NCBI RefSeq assembly: GCF_927798175.1 | Contig: NZ_CAKMMP010000011.1 | Location: 62,001 to 126,000 of the forward strand | Length of the DNA: 64,000 nucleotides | Reading direction: 5' to 3' | From: Paenibacillus sp. JJ-223 | Lineage (GTDB): Bacteria > Bacillota > Bacilli > Paenibacillales > Paenibacillaceae | Part shown: one piece after another, positions 44,789-53,501 of the stretch | Numbering within the stretch: position 1 is the stretch's first letter | Layout of the letters: every line of letters starts with the position of its first letter | The notes under the pieces: model-generated | Database searches by the model: none | Told to the model about the DNA's origin: nothing | What the model saw: only the letters and a program-made list of their open reading frames with translations | Program-made: the position numbers and the translations under genes

Positions 44789-44836
44789 TGCAAACAAAAA
44801 GCTTCCGCTGTGTAAGCGTGAAGCTTTTTGTTTGCA
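44789..44836. terminator. Bidirectional terminator
   Basis: TGCAAACAAAAAGCTTC and GAAGCTTTTTGTTTGCA are perfect complements around a 14-base loop, directly after the stop of the stalk gene. Confidence 0.9.
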
Positions 44837-44905
44837 TTAATTTAGGCCATAACAAGATGCCAGGAATTCGTAATTTAACACAACAGAATTCACGAAAATG
44901 CAGGT

Positions 44906-45241
44906 TTAATTCAATTCTTGCGGACGGGACGGCAGCGCAGTTAGTTTGTCGCGCACCGACTGCAGCTTTTGTTCACTGGATGCACCCGGTTTGTCGCGCC
45001 TGTCGTCGATTTTTACGGACGTGGATACCCGCTGCGCTCCCGACAGGAACGGAGCCTCGTGCAGCGCGGCAATCGCCGTGAACACTTCGTCCAGCGGTCC
45101 TTCGATAATCGTGCTCATCGAGGTCAGCTGATATGTAATTCCCCGCTGCCTTTCCAATACTTTTTGCATATCCGCTACATAACCGCTCAAGCTGGTGGTT
45201 CCGGTTCCGATCGGAATTACAGTTACTTCCGCTATTGCCAT
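44906..45241 (-). CDS. MTH1187 family thiamine-binding protein (YqgV-like)
   Basis: This 111-residue ferredoxin-like fold protein has AEVTVIPIGTGTTSLSGYVADMQKVLERQ, YQLTSMSTIIEGPLDEVFTAIAALHE and RVSTSVKIDDRRDK, all typical of the MTH1187/YqgV family, which binds thiamine derivatives. The start at 45241 has GGGAGG eight bases upstream. A longer in-frame reading from 45286 lacks an RBS. It is monocistronic. Confidence 0.88.
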   Translation of the reverse strand: MAIAEVTVIPIGTGTTSLSGYVADMQKVLERQRGITYQLTSMSTIIEGPLDEVFTAIAALHEAPFLSGAQRVSTSVKIDDRRDKPGASSEQKLQSVRDKLTALPSRPQELN

Positions 45242-45474
45242 TTCGCTAGCCTCCCTCTGACCGTGCAAATCCGCTCGGCCACCCATTTTGTGATCGTTTT
45301 TGACTTATTTTATTGTACCAGTTGAATGAACGCCAATTCAAACTGACGTTAAAACGTCACCCTCTTTTGACGAAAATTTTTTTTGGGCAATCCGCAAATC
45401 TTCCAGTCCTTTTCCTTTGCGGTATTGAGGCTTCATATGATATACTCGGAATTACGTTTTGGCTTATCGGCCTG

Positions 45475-45503
45475 TTTACAAACACTATATGTTGGGTTAC
45501 ATT
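45475..45503 (+). promoter_or_regulatory. Promoter of the ribonucleotide reductase operon
   Basis: TTTACA and TACATT are spaced 17 bases apart. The first NrdR box lies exactly in the spacer, so repressor binding would block polymerase. The start point would be near 45510, giving a leader of about 500 bases before nrdA. Confidence 0.55.
45482..45497 (+). promoter_or_regulatory. NrdR box 1
   Basis: ACACTATATGTTGGGT closely fits the NrdR consensus acaCwAtATaTwGtgt. It lies between the -35 and -10 elements, and 32 bases (three helical turns) before box 2, the usual paired layout for NrdR regulation of nrd operons. Confidence 0.75.
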
Positions 45504-45509
45504 AGGATA

Positions 45510-45820
45510 GCAGCAACAAAATGTAGTGAAATGTTATAACCCCGCTTCTATGAGTCTACTTCTGCAGGTTCGCGAGAAACAAAAATGGGACTACCTACAA
45601 AGACATCTTTGGCAGGTGCGCATTGCTCTCCACGAACAGAGTCGACCTCGAGGCACCGGGGCTGTTTGGACTGCGCAAGTCCATCGGCTTCCATCATATT
45701 TTGGCACCAGCACTGTTTACATACGGTGTCCCTGTGTTAACCAGCTTTTTGGAGGCATGAAGAGGACAGCCGGACATCAGAAAGCATTTTCGGCCGTGAG
45801 GCAGGGAGAATGCTTTTTGT
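45510..45820 (+). ncRNA. Long structured leader of the nrd operon with a possible attenuator
   Basis: The leader folds into several evident units. An outer helix pairs GTTCG-GAGA with TCTC-CGAAC (45568-45637) around a CCT-AAAGA/TCTTT-AGG helix. TGGACT/AAGTCCA forms a short hairpin (near 45667-45683). The last unit is an intrinsic-terminator-like hairpin of AAAGCATTTTC and GAGAATGCTTT (45781-45816) followed by TTTTGT. The terminator loop carries GAGGCAGG, complementary to CTGCCT downstream at 45859. This could allow an alternative fold. Conditional termination is inference. Confidence 0.4.
45514..45529 (+). promoter_or_regulatory. NrdR box 2
   Basis: CAACAAAATGTAGTGA fits the core of the NrdR consensus (C-A-A-A-A-T-G-T-A-G) and lies 32 bases after box 1, at or just past the expected transcription start. 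Confidence 0.65.
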
Positions 45821-46006
45821 ATGGACATGCACCGTGCACTGCCTTACCCGCAACTTGCTGCCTAAGCATTTGAATAGCCATTGCAGCAGCCATTTTGTCC
45901 GCATACGAAACAGCACGAATTAGCAGCTACACCACATCGTAACAACTCAATTCTTAACATAAGAATTTTCCAAAACACTTTGACCGTATGAAAGAGAGGA
46001 ATATCC

Positions 46007-48340
46007 ATGCCACAAGTTGTGACCAAGCCGAACAATCGTCAGCTGGCCTTTGACGACATGCGCATTTCGGTCTATGCCGACCGCATTCTGCAAGATTTGG
46101 AGATGCTCGACAAGGAGCGCCTGGTACGCGGGGTGAACAGCAAGCTTCGCCGCGACGAGGTCACCGGGGACGAAATCAGTTCCGCGTTTATGATGAGCGC
46201 CTTGGAGCTCGTCAGCAAAGAGGAACCCAACTGGAAATTCGCCGCAGCGCGTTCCCTGCTCACTTCACTGTACAAAAAAGCGGCCAACAACCGCCGCTAC
46301 AAATCCTATCCGGACGAGCCGTACGGTGCTTTCTACCCGTTGATCGTAGATCTGGTGAAAAAGGGCATCTATCGCGAAGAATTGCTCGAATGTTATACCA
46401 AAGAGCAGATCGACGAGCTCGCAGACTGCATCGACTACCGCAATGACCTGCTGTTCGACTATATTGGCCTGCTTACGCTGGCAGAACGTTACCTCGCCCA
46501 TGATTTTGACGGCAAAGTCATGGAACTTCCGCAAGAGCGTTACATGGTCATCGCCATGTACCTGATGCACCAGGAACCAGCCGAGAAACGCATGAACCTG
46601 GTCAAAGAAGCGTACTGGGCAATGAGCAACATGTACATGACGGCAGCGACGCCAACGATGTCCAATGCCGGCAAAAAGGTAGCCGGACAGCTCTCCAGCT
46701 GCTTCATCGATACCGTGGATGATTCGCTGGAAGGCATCTTCGACTCCAATACCGACGTGGCACGTCTAAGCAAAATGGGCGGCGGCATCGGCGTCTACCT
46801 CGGCAAAGTCAGAGCGCGCGGCTCCGACATTCGCGGACACAAAAACACAAGCTCCGGCGTCATCCCATGGATTCGCCAGTTGAACAATACAGCCGTCAGC
46901 GTGGATCAGCTCGGTACGCGGAAAGGCGCAATCGCCGTTTATCTGGACGTATTCCACAAAGACATTCTCGCCTTCCTTGACCTGAAGCTGAACAACGGGG
47001 ACGAGCGTATGCGTGCGCATGACGTATTCCACGGCGTATGTCTGCCTGACTTGTTCATGGAACGTGTCGAGCAGCGTGGCGAGTGGAGCCTGTTCTGCCC
47101 GCACGAAGTGAAGAAAGTGATGGGATGGAAAGACGAAAACGGACGCGCACTCGGGTTGGAAGACTTCTACGACGAAACGTTTGGCCAAGGTACATTCCGC
47201 GAGAAGTACGAGGAAGCCGTCAACCATCCGTTGCTGTCCCGCATTACGGTACAAGCGATCGACATCATGAAACGTATCATGAAGTCCCAGCTTGAAACCG
47301 GCACGCCTTACATGTTCTATCGCGATACGGTCAACCGCGCGAACCCGAACCGCGCACACGGCATGGTATACTCTTCCAACCTGTGCACGGAAATCATGCA
47401 GAACCAATCGGCAACCGTCGTGGAAAAAGAAGAACTCGTCACGAAGGACGGCCAAACGCGCATCGTCATTTCAAAAGTTCCCGGCGATTTCGTGGTATGC
47501 AACCTGAACTCCATCCACTTGGCACGCGCCGTGCCTCATAACGTGTTGGAGCGCCTGATTCCGATCCAGGTTCGCATGCTCGACAACGTGATCGACATCA
47601 ACAATATCGAAGTGCTGCAAGCCCAATACACGAACAGCCAATATCGTGCCGTGGGCCTTGGAACATTCGGATTGCACCATCTGCTTGCCCTGGAAGGCAT
47701 CCGTTGGGAGTCCGACGAAGCCGTGACCTACAACGACAACCTGTACGAAAAAATCAACTACCTGCTCGTGAAATCCAGCATGGAGCTGGCCAAGGAAAAA
47801 GGACATTATCCGAAATTCAAAGGCTCCGACTGGGAAAGCGGGCAATATTTCGAGCAGCGTGATTACACGACAGGCAACCGCGTCGGCGAATTCGTAACGA
47901 CGGAGCAATGGAAAGAACTGCAAGCCGAAGTGCAGCGGAACGGCGTGCGCAATGCGTGGATGTTCGCGATCGCGCCGAACGGCTCGACGTCCATCATTGC
48001 TGGCTCGACGGCCAGCATCGACCCGCTCTATGAGCTGTTGTCCTACGAAGAGAAAACGACGTACAAAATCGCCAACCCGGCACCGGATCTGTCCGAAAAA
48101 ACGATCTGGTACTACAAAACGGCGTTCATGGTGGATCAGCATGCTTCGATCAACATGGCCTCGGCCCGCCAGCGCCACGTGGACCAAGGCCAAAGCTTCA
48201 ACTTGTACGTTCGTCCGGACATCAAAGCAACCGAATTCCTGGACCTGCATCTGCATGCCTGGAAAGCCGGTCTGAAATCAACCTATTACGTCCGCAGCCG
48301 CGCATTGACCATCGAAGAATGCGAATCCTGCGCTAGCTGA
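46007..48340 (+). CDS. nrdA: Ribonucleoside-diphosphate reductase, class I alpha subunit
   Basis: The 777-residue catalytic subunit reduces ribonucleoside diphosphates to deoxyribonucleotides. Catalytic residues are visible: Cys232 (SSCFIDT), Asn458, Cys460 and Glu462 (SNLCTE), Cys498 (VVCNLNS), the radical-relay tyrosines 760-761 (TYYVR), and a C-terminal redox pair Cys772/Cys775. The N-terminus lacks an ATP-cone. The protein is longer than class Ib NrdE, and no nrdI or nrdH is nearby, so class Ia-like is preferred. The ATG follows GAGAGGAA. It is expressed from an NrdR-controlled promoter behind a long leader, and is followed by a hairpin and then nrdB. Confidence 0.93.
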   Translation: MPQVVTKPNNRQLAFDDMRISVYADRILQDLEMLDKERLVRGVNSKLRRDEVTGDEISSAFMMSALELVSKEEPNWKFAAARSLLTSLYKKAANNRRYKSYPDEPYGAFYPLIVDLVKKGIYREELLECYTKEQIDELADCIDYRNDLLFDYIGLLTLAERYLAHDFDGKVMELPQERYMVIAMYLMHQEPAEKRMNLVKEAYWAMSNMYMTAATPTMSNAGKKVAGQLSSCFIDTVDDSLEGIFDSNTDVARLSKMGGGIGVYLGKVRARGSDIRGHKNTSSGVIPWIRQLNNTAVSVDQLGTRKGAIAVYLDVFHKDILAFLDLKLNNGDERMRAHDVFHGVCLPDLFMERVEQRGEWSLFCPHEVKKVMGWKDENGRALGLEDFYDETFGQGTFREKYEEAVNHPLLSRITVQAIDIMKRIMKSQLETGTPYMFYRDTVNRANPNRAHGMVYSSNLCTEIMQNQSATVVEKEELVTKDGQTRIVISKVPGDFVVCNLNSIHLARAVPHNVLERLIPIQVRMLDNVIDINNIEVLQAQYTNSQYRAVGLGTFGLHHLLALEGIRWESDEAVTYNDNLYEKINYLLVKSSMELAKEKGHYPKFKGSDWESGQYFEQRDYTTGNRVGEFVTTEQWKELQAEVQRNGVRNAWMFAIAPNGSTSIIAGSTASIDPLYELLSYEEKTTYKIANPAPDLSEKTIWYYKTAFMVDQHASINMASARQRHVDQGQSFNLYVRPDIKATEFLDLHLHAWKAGLKSTYYVRSRALTIEECESCAS

Positions 48341-48371
48341 TTAATGAATTATCCCTGAGTTACGATAACCT

Positions 48372-48420
48372 CCAGGGCACCCTGTTTTCTTTGCAAACCG
48401 GCGCTGCCCTGGTTGTTTTT
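48372..48420 (+). terminator. Terminator-like hairpin between nrdA and nrdB
   Basis: CCAGGGCA and TGCCCTGG pair around a 25-base loop and are followed by TTGTTTTTT. It lies in the 147-base gap between the two subunit genes and may partly stop or process the transcript. Confidence 0.6.
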
Positions 48421-48487
48421 TGCCCAAAACCGGATCATTGCATCCACCCGGATGTTGAAATAGATTTTTTAAGGAGTGAATCGTTTC

Positions 48488-49519
48488 ATGCAATTACAGA
48501 AAATTTTCAATACGGAAGCCCCCAACCAATCGACCCGCATTATCGAAGGTGAATGCTCGGGCATTCTGAACTGGAATGACATTCGGATGCCTCACATGTA
48601 CAAATTGTACAAGGTTTTGCTCCTGAATCACTGGATCGCGGATGAAATCCCGATGTCCAAGGATGCTTCCCAGTTCGCGCAGCTGGACCCCGAGGAGCAG
48701 CGTACGTTCAAGATCAACATTTCCCTGCTTGCGGTGCTGGACTCCATGCAAACGATGTTTGTGGGCGACGTGAAACGCTACTTCACCGATTCCTCGCTCG
48801 AAGCGATCTCGGCGATTATCGGGCAGCAGGAAGTGGTTCATAACCAATCCTACTCCTACGTGCTTTCTTCCATCGTATCCGAGCAGGAACAAAAGGAAAT
48901 TTTCGAGTATTGGAAACATGATCCGGTATTGCTGGAACGCAACCAGTTCATCTCCGACATCTATCAAAGCTTCCGGGACGAACCGTCTCCGCAGACGTTC
49001 TTCCAGGCGATGGTTGCCGACCTCATTCTGGAGGGCATTTTCTTCTACAGCACGTTTGCCTTCTTCTACAACCTGGCCCGTGACCAGAAAATGATGGCGA
49101 CAAGCCAAATGATCTCGTACATCCAACGCGACGAGAACCAGCACTGCTACTTCTTCGCCGAAGTGTTCAAACAATTGCTCGCAGACTTCCCAGAACTGAA
49201 CACAGCGGAAAACATGGACTACGTCTACAAAACGATCGACCGTGCCGTGCAGCTCGAAACCAACTGGGCCCATTACACGCTCAGCAACGTAAACGGCATC
49301 GACCTGAACGAGCTTTCCGATTACATCAAATACATCGCCAACAAACGCCTGCGCCTGATGGGCATGGAAAAAGCGTACGAAGGCGTTGACGTCAACTGCA
49401 TGCCTTGGATCAAACCATTCTCCGACGAAGCGCTGAACGCAACCAAAACAGACTTCTTCGAAGCCAAATCCCGCAACTACGGCAAAGTCGGCGACGACAA
49501 CGGGTTCGACGATTTGTAA
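48488..49519 (+). CDS. nrdB: Ribonucleoside-diphosphate reductase, class I beta subunit
   Basis: The 343-residue radical-generating subunit has all dinuclear metal ligands and the tyrosyl radical site: Asp85 (VLDSMQT), Glu115 and His118 with Tyr122 (EVVHNQSY), Glu in ILEGIFFYS, and Glu and His in DENQHCYFF. The C-terminal tail ends VGDDNGFDDL, where it would dock to NrdA. The ATG at 48488 follows AAGGAG; a GTG 12 bases earlier is within the RBS. A strong terminator follows. Iron or manganese use cannot be told from the sequence. Confidence 0.94.
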   Translation: MQLQKIFNTEAPNQSTRIIEGECSGILNWNDIRMPHMYKLYKVLLLNHWIADEIPMSKDASQFAQLDPEEQRTFKINISLLAVLDSMQTMFVGDVKRYFTDSSLEAISAIIGQQEVVHNQSYSYVLSSIVSEQEQKEIFEYWKHDPVLLERNQFISDIYQSFRDEPSPQTFFQAMVADLILEGIFFYSTFAFFYNLARDQKMMATSQMISYIQRDENQHCYFFAEVFKQLLADFPELNTAENMDYVYKTIDRAVQLETNWAHYTLSNVNGIDLNELSDYIKYIANKRLRLMGMEKAYEGVDVNCMPWIKPFSDEALNATKTDFFEAKSRNYGKVGDDNGFDDL

Positions 49520-49566
49520 AACTCAGTCAACATCGGCTTGCCCATGCCTGACTTGGCAGAATAGAA

Positions 49567-49607
49567 AACGGATGAAATCCCGGAATAGGATTTCATCCGT
49601 TTTTTTG
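49567..49607 (+). terminator. Terminator of the nrd operon
   Basis: ACGGATGAAATCC and GGATTTCATCCGT pair around a seven-base loop and are followed by six T residues. Confidence 0.95.
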
Positions 49608-49751
49608 TCGATCCCATTTTCATTGGATCGTTGTAGTGAACGCATACCGTTATAGGTTCGGCAGCGCTTCCCTTCCTTCATTTTGAGTACGGCGAACAAG
49701 CTGCGGTATAATGGAAGGGATTCACATCTTTCAACGAAATGGGGCCTCATC

Positions 49752-50726
49752 ATGGATCATGAAGAGCTTCTTGCACAGCTTCACGACTGGCACGACAATG
49801 ACGAATACAGCCGGATTATCGAACGAATTCAGCAAGTCCCGGTACAAGAGCGCGGCTATGGGCTGATCAGCCAGCTTGCCCGGGCATATAACAATGACGA
49901 GCGCTACCGGGAAGCGATCCAACAGCTGTTATCCGTTGCCGACGAAGGTAAGCAGGATCCGCTTTGGCATTTCCGGCTGGGCTTCGCCTATCATCATCTG
50001 GGGCTGTATGACCAGGCACTGCATGCTTTACGTGAAGCGAACAGGCTGCAGCCGGGCGACGAAGATACGCTCGATTACATCGAATATATTCGTCCCAAAG
50101 CAGAGAAAATGATCCGGGATCAGCAGCGTTGCAAATTGGATGCGGCCATCTGGAAACAGAAACATGGGAACGCCTTGCCGTTCGAAGGGTTCGACCTTGC
50201 TTCATTCTGGAGAGGAAACGAGTATGCACGAGCAAATGAAATTTCTGAACCGGTGGACGAAGCCGTGGTTCGGTCCATTGAGCAAGAACTCGGATATACA
50301 ATTCCCGCGGCCTACATCGCCCTCATGAAATCGCAAAACGGCGGCACGCCGTCGCGCACCTCTTTTCCAACCCAAGAAGCGACATCCTGGGCCGAAGACC
50401 ATATTGCCATAACGGACATTCACGGCATCCGCCGAGACAGGTCCCATTCCTTTGGAGGTGGCCTGGGCAGCCGTTTCATGATCGAAGAATGGGGATATCC
50501 CGATCTTGGCATCGTCATTTGCGATTGCCCGTCCGCGGGCCATGACGTCGTCATGCTGGATTACCGTCTCTGCGGGCCGGAAGGCGAGCCTTCGGTCGTA
50601 CACGTCGACCAGGAAGACGATTACGAGATCACCTACCTTGCGCCGAATTTCGAAGCCTTCATTCGCGGCTTGGTGGATGACAGCGTGTTTGATGAGGGAG
50701 ACGAAGGCGAAGATATCGAGGATTAA
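49752..50726 (+). CDS. TPR-containing SMI1/KNR4 family protein
   Basis: This 324-residue cytosolic protein has an N-terminal stretch of about 110 residues with two TPR-like helices (DPLWHFRLGFAYHHLGLYDQALHALREANRLQPGD). A SMI1/KNR4 domain follows (SIEQELGYTIPAAYIALMKSQNGG, then SSAGHDVVMLDYR-like strands). The tail is acidic. SMI1/KNR4 domains serve as toxin immunity proteins or scaffolds, but no toxin gene is beside it, so a free-standing housekeeping role is likely. The start at 49752 is chosen because the domain begins there; its RBS is weak. Confidence 0.8.
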   Translation: MDHEELLAQLHDWHDNDEYSRIIERIQQVPVQERGYGLISQLARAYNNDERYREAIQQLLSVADEGKQDPLWHFRLGFAYHHLGLYDQALHALREANRLQPGDEDTLDYIEYIRPKAEKMIRDQQRCKLDAAIWKQKHGNALPFEGFDLASFWRGNEYARANEISEPVDEAVVRSIEQELGYTIPAAYIALMKSQNGGTPSRTSFPTQEATSWAEDHIAITDIHGIRRDRSHSFGGGLGSRFMIEEWGYPDLGIVICDCPSAGHDVVMLDYRLCGPEGEPSVVHVDQEDDYEITYLAPNFEAFIRGLVDDSVFDEGDEGEDIED

Positions 50727-50914
50727 GGCCATTAGTGCAGTAAAAATCTTCTGTTTCGGAGCATGGATTGAAGGATCCCATCATCCCCCCTTAGCGAAAT
50801 GACCTGTTGAACCTCGGCCATAGAAACGGCAAACAGCATCGGCAAGGTGCTGACGAATCTGTCAGACCAGCCGGTGCCGTTTATTGGTATGAGGACATTT
50901 TCTCTGCCTCGTCC

Positions 50915-52729
50915 CTAGCTTTGAAGCGGTACCGCCGCCTCCTGATGTCTCTGCAGGAACTCCAGCATGCGCCGATATACGAAAATTTCGTTTTCTTTGC
51001 GGGAGAAACCATGTCCTTCGTCATCCAGCACGATATATTCCACGATCACGCCTTTCTCCTGCAGCGCAGCCACGATCTGGTCGGATTCGGCCTTGACCAC
51101 TCTCGGGTCGTTGGCTCCCTGAATCACCAGCATCGGGTTTCTCATCTGATCGAGATACGTTATCGGGGAATCCTTGGTCAATCGCTCGCGGTCGCGAACC
51201 GGATCGCCAAGCCAATTGTCCATCAGCGGCTTCCAGTCGTCGGGTACGGATTCAATGAACGTGAACAGGTTGGAAGGCCCGAATATGTCCACGGCTGCCC
51301 GGAAATACTCGGGATGGCGGCCTGCAAGCAGCAAAGTCATGTATCCGCCATAGCTGCCGCCCACGACGAACAGTCGGTCTGGCGAGGATATTCCTTCGCT
51401 GAACAACCATTCCATCCCGGCCACGCAATCCAGACGCGGACCTTCTCCCCAGTCCCGTTCGACCATTTTCACGAACTCCGCGCCATATCCCGTGCTGCCC
51501 CGGAAATTGGGCGCGAAAATATGATAGCCCTGGGCCAGCATGAATTGGAACATCGGGCGAAAAAACTTCGCCTCGGACGCCTGGGGACCGCCATGCGGCC
51601 AAAACACGGTATGCCCGTTGGCGTTCTCCGGCTTGGCCTTGAACAACAAGGCTTCGATCTCCAATCCATCGTAGGATTCATAACGAACGACGTCCGGATA
51701 CACCAGATTTTCCGGATGCAGTCCGGTGACCCGGTTGGACGTAAGCTGCTGCCATTTCTCTTCCCCCGCCATCAGGCGATAAATGTTATGCGGCTGGATG
51801 GCTCCGCGTCCAAGGACGTATACATTCCCTGCCTTCGTAACCAGCGACTGTTCCACGAAGTCCAGCGGCATATCCACCTGTTTCGGTTGTTCTTCCCCCT
51901 CGCCCAGCGTATACATCCGATTCTCGGTTCCTTTGAGCGTCCAGAAATAAAGCGTCTTGGATGCCTTATGCCATGCAATGCTCTGCACGTCTTCGCCTTC
52001 CACCCGGCATAACTGGCGGAATTCTCCCGTATCGCCCCGATATTCGGCAACATAGGAATACGATTCGTTGTCGTTCGTGATCACCAGCAAACGGTCATTG
52101 TCGGCAAACAGAACATACGGAACCTGGCTCTGGCGTTCCGATGCAGGCAAAACGGCTTGTTCCTTCCCATTCCTGTATAGATGGGCCGTCTGGTACGTAT
52201 TGGAGTATATTTTGATGACCACATGGCTGTTCTCATCCGGGCTTACAGCGGCCAGCATGCTGGTCGTTCCTTCACCCTTGTGCAGCAACGCGCCTTCTCC
52301 CGTCCGCAAGTTCATGATCCTGGAATCCAGGAAATTCGGATTGCCGGCGCTTGTGATGTAATAGAGACGTTCCCCGTCTTCGGACAGCTCTACATAATAA
52401 CAGCGGTCCCCCGGCCCCGCGGGTACGACAGGTAACGGAGCGCCGCCCTCCGGCTGCAAGGCATAAATGTGATAACTCTCGTCCCCATCCTTGTCGAAGG
52501 CGGTGAGCAAATGACGTCCTTGCGGATCGGCTTTGATAAACTGGCTGCTCTGGTTCAGGTACGTCAGTGGGTATGGAAACCCGCCAGGCAGGTCCATCGC
52601 CCACAAATTCGGATTTCCATTCAGATTGCTGTCGAAAAACAAACGCTTCTCGTCGGAAGATACGGCAAAATGCGAAATGCGGTACGTCTGAAAAAATTGC
52701 TCCACATCGGGTTTCGGGAAAGTAAGCAT
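50915..52729 (-). CDS. S9 family serine peptidase (acylaminoacyl/prolyl oligopeptidase-like)
   Basis: This 604-residue cytosolic peptidase has residues 1-350 as a beta-propeller (repeats such as FAVSSDEKRLFFDSNLNGNPNLWAMDL). The alpha/beta hydrolase domain follows: HGGPQASEAKFF, nucleophile GGSYGGYMTLLLAGRHPEYF, Asp in VIQGANDPRV and His in DDEGHGFSRKEN. It would cut small peptides. The start at 52729 has GGAGGAGG seven bases upstream; an in-frame start 63 bases earlier lacks an RBS. It is monocistronic. Confidence 0.93.
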   Translation of the reverse strand: MLTFPKPDVEQFFQTYRISHFAVSSDEKRLFFDSNLNGNPNLWAMDLPGGFPYPLTYLNQSSQFIKADPQGRHLLTAFDKDGDESYHIYALQPEGGAPLPVVPAGPGDRCYYVELSEDGERLYYITSAGNPNFLDSRIMNLRTGEGALLHKGEGTTSMLAAVSPDENSHVVIKIYSNTYQTAHLYRNGKEQAVLPASERQSQVPYVLFADNDRLLVITNDNESYSYVAEYRGDTGEFRQLCRVEGEDVQSIAWHKASKTLYFWTLKGTENRMYTLGEGEEQPKQVDMPLDFVEQSLVTKAGNVYVLGRGAIQPHNIYRLMAGEEKWQQLTSNRVTGLHPENLVYPDVVRYESYDGLEIEALLFKAKPENANGHTVFWPHGGPQASEAKFFRPMFQFMLAQGYHIFAPNFRGSTGYGAEFVKMVERDWGEGPRLDCVAGMEWLFSEGISSPDRLFVVGGSYGGYMTLLLAGRHPEYFRAAVDIFGPSNLFTFIESVPDDWKPLMDNWLGDPVRDRERLTKDSPITYLDQMRNPMLVIQGANDPRVVKAESDQIVAALQEKGVIVEYIVLDDEGHGFSRKENEIFVYRRMLEFLQRHQEAAVPLQS

Positions 52730-52926
52730 GACCAACCTCCTCCATAATGGCTCACCAGTTGAACAGTGGTAAATTAGGAATCTATTAGTCATAATATATG
52801 GAAGTTACCTGTTACCACAATACCTGTGTAAGCTATCCGCTAAAATCATTCCGCCGCCATGCTAAACAAAATAGAAGATTCGTGTATATTTGCGATTCCC
52901 CGCATGGCATAGGCAGCCTGCATTCT

Positions 52927-53352
52927 TCATGACTCCGTATAAAAGGTCATATGAGGCTTCTCTTCGCGATAATAGGCCAGCCTTTCGGCCATGGTGCCGG
53001 TATGCAATTCGAACAGATGGCCGTCCGGATCGGTAAAGTACACCGACATCGCATCCCGCGGATCACGTTCTCTTCCAGGGAGAATCTTTGCGCCGGCGGC
53101 TTTCAGTTCCTGTACCGATGCCTCGAACTCTTCTTCTTTTACCGTAAATGCAATATGTGTATAGGTTCGTTCCGTATAATTGCGGATCACATCCTCCTGA
53201 TTCAAGGCAACCCAGAGGCCTGCAAGTTCGAAATAGGCCAGCTTGCGGCCTTTTACCAGGATCTTGGCTCCAAGGGCCTGCTCATAGAAAGCAATGGATC
53301 GTTCCAAATCGGATACGGAAAAGCACAGATGATTGATTCCCTGAATGTTCAT
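52927..53352 (-). CDS. fosB: Metallothiol transferase FosB (fosfomycin resistance)
   Basis: This 141-residue VOC-fold enzyme attaches a thiol, bacillithiol in Firmicutes, to fosfomycin and opens its epoxide. Metal ligands His8 (GINHLCF), His66 (YTHIAFT) and Glu115 (GHLFELHTG) are all present. The PGRERDPRDAMSVYFTDPDG stretch is diagnostic of FosB rather than FosA or FosX. The start at 53352 has AGGAG upstream; a longer in-frame reading lacks one. This is likely an intrinsic resistance gene of the genus. No mobile element is nearby. Confidence 0.92.
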   Translation of the reverse strand: MNIQGINHLCFSVSDLERSIAFYEQALGAKILVKGRKLAYFELAGLWVALNQEDVIRNYTERTYTHIAFTVKEEEFEASVQELKAAGAKILPGRERDPRDAMSVYFTDPDGHLFELHTGTMAERLAYYREEKPHMTFYTES

Positions 53353-53501
53353 TGGGCTCCTGACACCTCCATGGTCTTGGTTATCTTTATTATGGAATAT
53401 TTTGGTCAAAAAACAAACCCCTCTTTCTCGTCCTCACACCATCCTATGGGCGAATGCATAGTGTAGGCATATAACCTTAGTGCGAGGAGGATGCAACGCG
53501 T

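Noticed and set aside
45510..46006. Cobalamin riboswitch upstream of ribonucleotide reductase
   Set aside because: I found no convincing B12 box or the conserved CCCGC-ACTG core.
46007..49519. Class Ib nrdEF system
   Set aside because: No nrdI or nrdH neighbours, and the alpha subunit is longer than usual for NrdE; class Ia-like fits better, though metal use is unknown.
49752..50726. Immunity gene of a polymorphic toxin system
   Set aside because: An SMI1/KNR4 domain is present, but no toxin, secretion or repeat gene is adjacent.
50807..52012. 401-codon plus-strand frame opposite the S9 peptidase
   Set aside because: Antisense shadow of a clear serine peptidase.
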